Below, one piece after another: positions 45,834-52,296 of a stretch of DNA of 64,000 nt. Source of the DNA: Saprospirales bacterium. Its GTDB lineage: Bacteria; Bacteroidota; Bacteroidia; Chitinophagales; Saprospiraceae. The stretch lies in contig JADJYG010000011.1 of the NCBI GenBank assembly GCA_016719895.1, positions 15,001-79,000 on the forward strand, given 5' to 3'. The notes under the pieces were generated by a model, which was not told where the DNA came from, did not search any database, and saw nothing but the letters and a program-made list of their open reading frames with translations. The first letter of the stretch is position 1; each line of letters starts with the position of its first letter. A program made the position numbers and the translations under genes.

Positions 45834-45913
45834 GACGTGGAAAGCGCCATGCGGCATTTCCGGCACACCAGCCTGGAAATGTTTCAGCGGTATGTGAAGC
45901 GGCTGGGCGTGGT
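45834..45913 (+). pseudogene. Integrase 3'-end fragment (copy 4)
   Basis: 80 nt starting 17 nt after the helicase stop match the integrase segment from DVESAMRHFRHTS to KRLGV almost exactly, then diverge abruptly. It marks the right boundary of the integrase-derived island. A GAGCAAA/TTTGCTC hairpin follows at 45951-45971. Confidence 0.85.
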
Positions 45914-46002
45914 TGTCGGCTTCCCTTAGGCTGCAACCAAATTAAAGTAGAGCAAATGGTTTTTTTGCTCAAACAAAGCGGGGGTTAGGTGAATCACTCA
46001 AC

Positions 46003-46140
46003 ATTCTGCGCCGAACGGCGTTCGGCGATACGCCCCCCCCCGCCCCCCGTCCGCTCCGCCCCCTGCACCGCCGCTGCGCCGGCGCTCGCTCACTCGCCGC
46101 CGGACGCCGCTCCGGTGCGGGGCTCCGCTTCCCATGCTCA
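46003..46140. repeat. GC-rich downstream repeat next to variable region 1 (mate at 47431-47560)
   Basis: About 130-138 nt of very GC-rich sequence follow both FGE genes, highly similar between copies and rich in inverted repeats. CCGGCCGGCCGG at the VR-proximal end is self-complementary, and a GCCGAAC..GTTCGGC stem is at the far end. No convincing protein is encoded. The position just 3' of the variable regions fits the recognition (IMH and cruciform) sites that DGRs require. Confidence 0.7.
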
Positions 46141-46904
46141 CAGACCGGCCGGCCGGCTGCCAACTGACTGCAGGGAAAGGGCAAGGCGGAAGCCGAGATA
46201 GCGGTTGCGGGAGCCCGGCGGCCAGCCGTCGCGGTAGGCGGAGCGGCAGCTCCGCGGCGCACCGCCCCAGCTGCCGCCGCGGTTCACGCGGTTCGAGCGC
46301 TGCTCCCGGTCCACCCAAGCCGAGCCGTCGTCCAGCGCGCCATTATAGTTATCATGCCACTGGTCTTCACACCATTCCCACACATTCCCGCTCAGGTCGT
46401 ACAGGCCGAGCTCGTTGGGGAATTTCCGGCCCACCGGTTTGGTTTCGCCGTGGCTGTTCATCTCATACCAGCCCACTTCCTTCAGCCGGCGGCTGCCGGC
46501 GTATAACGTGTTGGCTTGGCTATCATGCACCGCCGCGATCCCTTGAGCGCGTCCATCCCCCGCGCAGCGAACTCCCATTCCGCCTCTGTAGGCAAGCGGA
46601 ATATTTCGCCGCTTTGCCGGTTCAAATTTTCCAAAAATACCTGCGCGTCGTCCCAGGAAACCCGCTCCATAGGCCGCTGTGCGCCGGCGAATTGCAGGTG
46701 TTCCACTCTTCGCCCATCACTGCTTGCCACAGCGCCTGCGTCACCGGGTACTGGGCGAGAAAAACGACCTACTTCCACCCGGTGCACGGGGCGGCAGGCC
46801 TCCCACAAGTCGCCCACCTCGTCGCCCATGTCAAAAGCGCCGCCTTCGACGGGGATCATCAGGAAGGAGTAGTCGTGTATGGTGAAGCGGAGTGGCGGTA
46901 GCAT
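46138..46904 (-). pseudogene. FGE/C-type-lectin-fold DGR target, frameshifted copy
   Basis: A paralog of 47558-48313. The N-terminus (FLMIPVEGGAFDMGDEVG) is in one frame, AQYPVTQALWQAVMGEE in another, RVSWDDAQVFLENLNRQ back in the first. After a shift in a G run near 46560 the C-terminal part reads KEVGWYEMNSHGETKPVGRKFPNELGLYDLSGNVWEW. Three frame changes make it a pseudogene, yet its C-terminal variable region and flanks are intact. It lies last in the leftward operon. Confidence 0.85.
46198..46299 (-). other. DGR variable region 1 (VR1)
   Basis: 34 codons starting at EQRSN and ending before LGFRLA. Compared with VR2, 16 codons and 23 bases differ, 22 of them at codon positions 1 or 2. Unchanged codons contain no adenine-rich AAY triplets. 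The 57 nt on the 3' side (46141-46197) differ at only 2 positions. Confidence 0.85.
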
Positions 46905-47026
46905 AAATAATAATATCGTTAAAAAATAGGGCGGCAGGTCTTTCGGCCTTGCTACTCAAACTGCCGCCCCGGACGGCCGAAACCGCCTTTTTGCCCCGAG
47001 TACTCGGGATCGGGACAATCGCCTGT

Positions 47027-47398
47027 TCAGTGGCCGCCATCCGGACGGTCTGTGAGCTGCAGGGAAAGGGCAAGGCTTGCCAGTTCTGCGTCGGTAAAAA
47101 TCACGTATGGCGGCGTTTTTTCTTCGGCCGACAAGCGTTTGCGAATTTCCCGCAGCTGTGCAAAGCGCCGGAAAACCGGCTCGTCGAGCACTTTACGGTA
47201 GTCCGTTTTTTGCTGCTGCTTCTCTTCCGTCGCCAGATCGTCGAGGTATTTTATACTTAAACACCAAAAAGCGCTCTGGCCATTCCGGGTCAGCTGCTGC
47301 TCGACTTCGAGGATTTTTTTCGTCCGTAGAAAAAAATTCAATTCTTCCGTAAGCTGTTCTCCACCGAGTATGGGGATCGTAAAGAGCTTTATCTTCAT
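47027..47398 (-). CDS. DGR-type HRDC accessory protein, truncated at the 3' end
   Basis: The start at 47398 (MKIKLFTIPILGGEQLTEELN) gives 123 residues. A longer upstream in-frame reading through the GC-rich repeat is rejected as non-coding. The N-terminal domain (FLRTKKILEVEQQL, SAFWCLSIKYLDD) and the start of an HRDC helix bundle (REIRKRLSAEEKTPPYVIFTDAELA) match the accessory gene found beside reverse transcriptase in many Bacteroidota DGRs. The last residues (LALSLQLTDRPDGG) resemble the end of the FGE genes, and the DNA shares their CTGCAGGGAAAGGGCAAGGC word. The HRDC domain is therefore cut short by recombination with an FGE 3' end. Confidence 0.75.
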   Translation of the reverse strand: MKIKLFTIPILGGEQLTEELNFFLRTKKILEVEQQLTRNGQSAFWCLSIKYLDDLATEEKQQQKTDYRKVLDEPVFRRFAQLREIRKRLSAEEKTPPYVIFTDAELASLALSLQLTDRPDGGH

Positions 47399-47430
47399 AA
47401 GATATTCACTTTTGTTTTGTATTACAATAG

Positions 47431-47560
47431 ATTCTGCGCCGAACTGGGTTCGGCGATACCCCCCCCCGTCCGCTCCGCCCCCAGCCCCTCCGCTGCGCCG
47501 GCGCTCGCTCACTCGCCGCCGGACGCCGCTCCGGTGCGGGGCTTCGCTCCCCATGGCTCA
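47431..47560. repeat. GC-rich downstream repeat next to variable region 2
   Basis: The mate of 46003-46140; begins with the same ATTCTGCGCC and ends at the stop codon of the intact FGE gene. Confidence 0.7.
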
Positions 47561-48313
47561 CAGGCCGGCCGGCCGGCTGCCAACTGCCTGCAGGGAAAGG
47601 GCAAGGCGGAAGCCGAGAAGGTGGTGGCGGTGGTCCGGTAGCCAGTAGAGGCGGAAGGCGGCGCGGCAGCCCCGCGGCGCAGAGAGCCAGCTGCCGCCGC
47701 GGTGCACGCGGTACGAGCCCTGCTCCCGGTCCACCCAAGCCGAGCCGTCATCCGGCGCATCGTTATAATTGCCGTGCCACTGGTCCTCGCACCACTCCCA
47801 CACGTTGCCGCTCATATCGTACAGGCCGAGTTCGTTGGGGAATTTCCGGCCCACCGGTTTGGTTTCGCCGTGGCTGTTCATCTCATACCAGCCCACTTCC
47901 TTCAGGCGTTGGCTGCCGGCAAATTTGCCGCCCGCCTGGCAAACGCCGCCCCGCGCGGCGTATTCCCACTCGGCTTCCGTGGGCAGGCGGAATGCTACGC
48001 CGGTTTGCCGGTTCAAACTTTCCAAAAATACCTGCGCGTCTTCCCAGGAAACTTGTTCCACCGGACGGCTGCCGCCGCTGAAAAACGAGGGCGCGTTTTC
48101 CTCCCCCATCACCGCTTGCCACAGGGTCTGCGTAACCGGGTACTCGGCCAGATAAAACGCGGGCACGGTCACGTCGTGCGGGGGGGCTTCGTCGTCCCAG
48201 GCATCGGGGTCGGAGGCCTTATCGTTGCCCATGCGGAAGGGGCCGCCGTCGACGAGGAGGAGGAGGAACCGGCAGTGGTTGACGGTGAAGCGGAGGAGGG
48301 GCGGTACAGGCAT
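47558..48313 (-). CDS. FGE-sulfatase/C-type-lectin-fold protein, DGR target
   Basis: This 251-residue protein has the formylglycine-generating-enzyme-like fold: FRMGNDKASD near 27-36, YPVTQTLWQAVMG near 58, VSWEDAQVFLESLN near 90, and LPTEAEWEYAARGG near 108. It ends with LYDMSGNVWEWCEDQW and a C-terminal RGGSW...LGFRLAL. The variable region lies in the last 60 residues, which form the ligand-binding face in DGR targets of this fold. Catalytic activity is not implied; diversified members are thought to bind ligands. Its start is 7 nt after the 194-residue gene, so it is the third gene of the Roco-CHAT operon. Confidence 0.85.
   Translation of the reverse strand: MPVPPLLRFTVNHCRFLLLLVDGGPFRMGNDKASDPDAWDDEAPPHDVTVPAFYLAEYPVTQTLWQAVMGEENAPSFFSGGSRPVEQVSWEDAQVFLESLNRQTGVAFRLPTEAEWEYAARGGVCQAGGKFAGSQRLKEVGWYEMNSHGETKPVGRKFPNELGLYDMSGNVWEWCEDQWHGNYNDAPDDGSAWVDREQGSYRVHRGGSWLSAPRGCRAAFRLYWLPDHRHHLLGFRLALSLQAVGSRPAGL
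47618..47719 (-). other. DGR variable region 2 (VR2)
   Basis: 34 codons starting EQGSY and ending before LGFRLA, aligned without gaps to VR1. Substitutions fall on codons that could derive from AAC, AAT, AGC or CAA in a template repeat (for example GGC against CTC, GAC against CTC, CGC against CAC, CCG against CTA). Confidence 0.85.
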
Positions 48314-48320
48314 CGTTAAC

Positions 48321-48905
48321 TTATCTGTTTAAACTGATTTTCTGCCGGTTGGAGAAAAGTTCTTTTCGTTTATTGTATTTTAATATGGTCATGTGGACAA
48401 AGCCGTCGAGAATAATTTTCAACTGCTCGCTAGAAATAGGTTTAGAAAACCGCTGTCTAAAGGCTTCCTTCACGTCGGCTGCCGAGTATTCCGGTTTGTT
48501 CAAATCATAAACAGACAACAGCACCTTCGCTTCCAATTCGTTCAGGTCGGTGTTCAGAAACTTGAAAAAATCGTGGACCACGGCGAGCAGGGCAAGGGCT
48601 ATTTTAAGGCGGGTCTCGTCGGTCATAGTCAAAATAACCATTTCTTTCAACGCCAGGCCGAAGAGGTCGTGTAAAGAAATTTGGCTGACATTGAACAGGC
48701 TGAACATTTTGGCCGTCACTTTCCCATCCGTATGCGCTTTTATATCTACGGAACGTATTTCTTCCGATTCCGGCCGGTCGGTTTCCGATAGGGTTACATG
48801 CATTTCAATAAGCCGGAACGTCTCCTCGTCGAGCGCGTGGCCGCGGGTCGAGAGGTTTTCGGCAAGAAAGGCACGAAGGACAGTTGCTTTTGCTATTTGA
48901 TCCAT
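48321..48905 (-). CDS. Unknown 194-residue protein between CHAT and FGE genes
   Basis: I do not recognise a family. The protein is soluble and mostly helical, with a Leu-rich stretch (LHDLFGLALKEMVILTM, then LKIALALLAVVHDFFKFL) and a C-terminal part like a winged helix (VLLSVYDLN, AADVKEAFRQRF, and the Lys-rich YNKRKEL). The start codon is 5 nt after the CHAT stop, and its stop is 7 nt before the FGE start. Tight spacing suggests translational coupling and a role as adaptor or regulator linking the other two products; that is inference from position only. Confidence 0.75.
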   Translation of the reverse strand: MDQIAKATVLRAFLAENLSTRGHALDEETFRLIEMHVTLSETDRPESEEIRSVDIKAHTDGKVTAKMFSLFNVSQISLHDLFGLALKEMVILTMTDETRLKIALALLAVVHDFFKFLNTDLNELEAKVLLSVYDLNKPEYSAADVKEAFRQRFSKPISSEQLKIILDGFVHMTILKYNKRKELFSNRQKISLNR

Positions 48906-48910
48906 TTTTG

Positions 48911-49471
48911 CTAGCGTTTAAGGTCTATTTCCTGACCATTTTCAAATACCTGAACATAATCAACGGCATCCACAACATAGTCGAACCCGTCATGTACGGC
49001 GGCATTTACATCTTCGTTTTCGCTGTATTTTTTATAGAAACCGGTGGCAAAACGGCGGGCATTTACGGAATTAATGTTGCTGTTGGAGCCGATCACTGTG
49101 AGTCCGGCCGCACTGATAGCCCTGGCTTGCAAACCGGTCAGACAGGCATTCAAAAAAACCAGTTTCAATGGGCATTTATTGGTAAGTATCCGCGCAAACC
49201 GCTTTCTTAATTCTTCGGAATCTACCCCTTCTTCTTCCCGGAAATCGTCGGAATGAAAAACGAGCCGGCCAACGGGTTCGCCACTATCCGTCTCCGCTTC
49301 GGCGCCATGCCCGATAAAGTGTATGATATGTGGTTTAAGTTCTTTGACGCTATCTGTAAACGTTTTGATCGAAATATTGGACCGGATATGAGGAATCAAT
49401 TGAACGGCAGCGTTTTTAATCTTATCCAGTTCTTCGTGAATATAGGTAAATTCCGCGCTGTAGTTAATTTT
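48911..49471 (-). CDS. CHAT-domain protease segment, out of frame with the Roco gene
   Basis: The frame has no ATG at its beginning and continues the CHAT domain that starts at the end of the Roco frame. If one A is added (or a -1 shift occurs) at 49468-49471, translation runs KINYSAEFTYIHEELDKIKN and on into IPHIRSNISIKTF. It contains the catalytic His in HIIHFIGHGAE and Cys in LVFLNACLTG, the caspase-like dyad of CHAT proteases. Joined, Roco-CHAT would have about 1000 residues. Whether the shift is real, programmed or an assembly error cannot be decided here. Confidence 0.7.
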   Translation of the reverse strand, partial: KINYSAEFTYIHEELDKIKNAAVQLIPHIRSNISIKTFTDSVKELKPHIIHFIGHGAEAETDSGEPVGRLVFHSDDFREEEGVDSEELRKRFARILTNKCPLKLVFLNACLTGLQARAISAAGLTVIGSNSNINSVNARRFATGFYKKYSENEDVNAAVHDGFDYVVDAVDYVQVFENGQEIDLKR

Positions 49472-51906
49472 GCCGTGCTCGCGGGATTCGCGGCCAGAAA
49501 TAAAACGACCCGGATATTCGACTCTTGTTTTACTTCCTCCAGGTTTTTGAAATCGCCGGATGGCGCTTGCGCTTCATCATCGTCAACCTGCTGGACCGGC
49601 ACAAAGAAGTCCTCTTTTCCCAGCCGTTCCGGATCGAAGGCCTTGAAGGGCTGGTGCAGCCCCGGCGACAATTCCCAGCCGGCGTCGCCGCGAACATTTA
49701 ATTTCTCAAGGAGGTGTTTTAACCATTTGGAAATGGCTTTCAACTCGATCGCTACCCTGATCGCTTTCTCCCGATAATCATCAATTATTTCTACCTTGAA
49801 CCAGCCTTCTTCAGTTTGCACTTGAATGCCGTAGCGCCAGATATACCTAATATCGGTTTTGCGGCCTAATTCGGCGATAAATGAAGCAATAATATACCGG
49901 TTGATCCAGGGGAGTCGGTGACGGAAGGTGTAAACATCGCGTGTGCGTTCATTCCAGTCCTTTTCCGCAACCAGGTTTTTCTTGGACGGCAAAAATTCGG
50001 TAAAGACATATATATCCGAAGCCGCGATGTGATCATCCGAATATTCGGTGTTCAATTTGAAGCAAATGCCGCAACTGACCATGAAGGACAGGAAAAGGCG
50101 CTTCTGTTCCGGCGTGTGGTTTTCGCCGAATATTTCGAAGATACGGTACGCCAATATCTGTCCGTTTGACCGGTCGCGGAATTCGCGATACCACGGTTTC
50201 TCCCGGTCGAACAATTTGTAGATGGCATCCAGGGCCCAGTTTTGGTCGGCTATGATAGTTTCTCCCAGGTTTTGATGGTAGTAAATAAAACCGCTGTGAT
50301 GGAGATATTCAAAGAGGAGGTTGGCAGTTGCATCGCTGACCTTCATTTTGGCGCACAGTTCGCGGTAAAAATCTTTTGTAACGGTTCGGCGTGGCGTTTT
50401 TTCGTTCAAATTATGTGCAAAAAAATCCCGCACAGCCAACCAGGAGGCCGGCATGAGCATGTTATAATCCGGCAGCATTTTTGCCAATTTGCCCATAAAA
50501 TACTCCACATCCTCCACTTTCTGGCCCATTAGCGCACTGATATGCCGGAATTCGGTCCGGTTATCCCGGGCATAATTGCGAACACGAACATCCTCCCGGG
50601 GATCATCATCCATTTTATTCTGAACGAACAAAAAACGGCTTTTTTCGCTGATATCTTTGGCTGTTTCGTACCAGTATTCCACCGGTTGGTCACTTACTAC
50701 ATCTTCGCTCAAGCGGTCTTTTCTCGGCTTGCCGTCCAGGGCGGCTCGTTCCAGATCAGGGTCGAACAAAATAAGTTGGACGGCAGGCGACTGCATAAAC
50801 AAGCGATGTGTCCCGTGATACACTTCCTGCCCGCCGAAGTCCCATACGTTGAAGACGACGTCGCCTTTGCGCAGGGTTTTCATTTGCACGGCATGCGTGC
50901 TCCGGTGGGGTTCCGCGCAAGTGCATTTTCCATGTTCAAAAGCGCAAAGCAAGGTGGATTTCCCGGCATTGCCATTACCAAGCAGCATTAGTTTCACCTG
51001 CTTGTTGCGCTCGCCGGGCGCGTCCCGGATTTCGGTGAACCAAAGCCGTGCTTTTTCAAGGCAGTTATTGGAACTGTCCGTGCCCAGGAAAATGTACGGA
51101 ATATTTTTGGGCGTATTCCCGGCAGCATACAATGACAGCAACGTATCCGAAAGAATGGTGTCTATGGGCAGTTCTTCCAGGTCACAACCCGATACATGCA
51201 ACACTTCCAGGCGGCCCAACGGATTGGTGAAATGCAATTGCTGCGGCTGTTTATTATCTGTCAAATACAGGTATTCCAGCCGCTGAAACCCTTCCGGCAG
51301 TTCGAACTCCGCCAGTTGGTTTCCGCTCAAATCCAGCCACTCCAGCGCCGGGCAATCGCCCTGGAAAACGGCTTCCGCGAGTTTGTTCCGGCTCAGGTCG
51401 ATGGTTTTCAGGCTTGCAAATCCGGCGGGCAGTTCGAAACGTTCCAGGCCGCTGTCGCTGGCGTCGAGGGTTTCGAGCGCGGGCAGGGCGGCGTCGAAGG
51501 CGAGCGTGCGCAGGGCGGGGTTATCGGCCAGGTCGAGCCATTGCAGCTGCGGGAGGACGGGCAGGCGCACTTCGGCGAGTTGGTTTTGGGCCAGGAACAG
51601 CACGCGCAGGTGCTGCCAGTCGGCCGCTTGGTCAAAGGGAAACTGCGCAAGGCTGTTGTCGTACAGGTTCAGGGCGATCACGCGGCCGGCGGCGTTGCAC
51701 AGGTAGGCGTTGCGGCACTCCGACATTTTCATGCGCTCCAGGGCGGCCTGTTCGAGCAGGCCGGCGTCGACGTCGCGTTCGGCTTCGAATGCGGCGAGGT
51801 AAGCGTGCCATTCGATGATTTTTTGCTGCGCCGGTATTTCAGTAATATCCGTCAATTGAAGCCCCAGGGTGGCTTCCAGGCGTTGGATAGCGTCGGGTTT
51901 GGTCAT
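49396..51906 (-). CDS. Roco GTPase: LRR-Roc-COR protein (with C-terminal CHAT start)
   Basis: The 836-residue frame begins with a short helical region, then 8-9 leucine-rich repeats (about 65-260; LEWLDLSGNQL, LKTIDLSRNKL). The Roc GTPase domain has a P-loop GNGNAGKSTLL near 307, DxxG in VWDFGGQEVYHG near 355, and G4 NKMD near 425. A COR domain (about 470-640) and a further alpha/beta segment to about 760 follow. VVLFLAANPAS near 790 is the first strand of a CHAT domain. Roco proteins act as GTP-dependent switches with sensing by the repeats. It heads the leftward operon with a 194-residue protein and the FGE target. Confidence 0.88.
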   Translation of the reverse strand: MTKPDAIQRLEATLGLQLTDITEIPAQQKIIEWHAYLAAFEAERDVDAGLLEQAALERMKMSECRNAYLCNAAGRVIALNLYDNSLAQFPFDQAADWQHLRVLFLAQNQLAEVRLPVLPQLQWLDLADNPALRTLAFDAALPALETLDASDSGLERFELPAGFASLKTIDLSRNKLAEAVFQGDCPALEWLDLSGNQLAEFELPEGFQRLEYLYLTDNKQPQQLHFTNPLGRLEVLHVSGCDLEELPIDTILSDTLLSLYAAGNTPKNIPYIFLGTDSSNNCLEKARLWFTEIRDAPGERNKQVKLMLLGNGNAGKSTLLCAFEHGKCTCAEPHRSTHAVQMKTLRKGDVVFNVWDFGGQEVYHGTHRLFMQSPAVQLILFDPDLERAALDGKPRKDRLSEDVVSDQPVEYWYETAKDISEKSRFLFVQNKMDDDPREDVRVRNYARDNRTEFRHISALMGQKVEDVEYFMGKLAKMLPDYNMLMPASWLAVRDFFAHNLNEKTPRRTVTKDFYRELCAKMKVSDATANLLFEYLHHSGFIYYHQNLGETIIADQNWALDAIYKLFDREKPWYREFRDRSNGQILAYRIFEIFGENHTPEQKRLFLSFMVSCGICFKLNTEYSDDHIAASDIYVFTEFLPSKKNLVAEKDWNERTRDVYTFRHRLPWINRYIIASFIAELGRKTDIRYIWRYGIQVQTEEGWFKVEIIDDYREKAIRVAIELKAISKWLKHLLEKLNVRGDAGWELSPGLHQPFKAFDPERLGKEDFFVPVQQVDDDEAQAPSGDFKNLEEVKQESNIRVVLFLAANPASTAKLTTARNLPIFTKNWIRLKTLPFN

Positions 51907-52033
51907 GGTGTGGGTTGGGTCAGGTGTATGGTCCGGCGAATTTCAGATTATCCGAACATAGTTATCGTAATTTCCGCAAAAAACGCAGTTTTACCTCAAA
52001 ATAAAGAATAGTTAGCATGAAACGAAGTGGCTG

Positions 52034-52230
52034 AGACTTCGGAAAATTTTTCAAATTTGGGCGTATTCAGCGCAACTTTGACAGGTTCACAGAGGGTATG
52101 GAGGCTCACAGAGGGTTGAATTTTGGTTACTCAGAAAAAACGCTGTGAGCCTCCATACCCTCTGTGAACCTCTGTGGAACTGTCTATCTACGGGATTCGC
52201 GCTAAACAAGTACTCAAATTTCCGAAGTCT
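52034..52230. repeat. Nested inverted-repeat element upstream of the GH97 gene
   Basis: The outer 12-bp arms AGACTTCGGAAA (52034-52045) and its complement (52219-52230) enclose a perfect 27-bp inverted repeat (52086-52112 with 52143-52169). The arms contain the word CACAGAGGG, also seen as short direct repeats. No gene lies in 51907-52296. A non-autonomous element or a structured leader; not identified. Confidence 0.6.
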
Positions 52231-52296
52231 GGCGCATGCTGAAAACTTGCCGAAGCGCTTCCCTGCGCAATTTTCCGTAAATTTGCCCCAAAAAAT

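Noticed and set aside
45995..46320. Template repeat for the DGR
   Set aside because: The only repeats of the VR in the window are the two variable regions themselves; neither has the expected adenine-rich codons, and no RT is adjacent.
47399..47554. Arg-rich N-terminal extension of the HRDC protein reading through the GC-rich repeat
   Set aside because: The same DNA downstream of the other FGE copy gives a similar Arg-rich frame with no gene attached; homologs start at MKIKLF.
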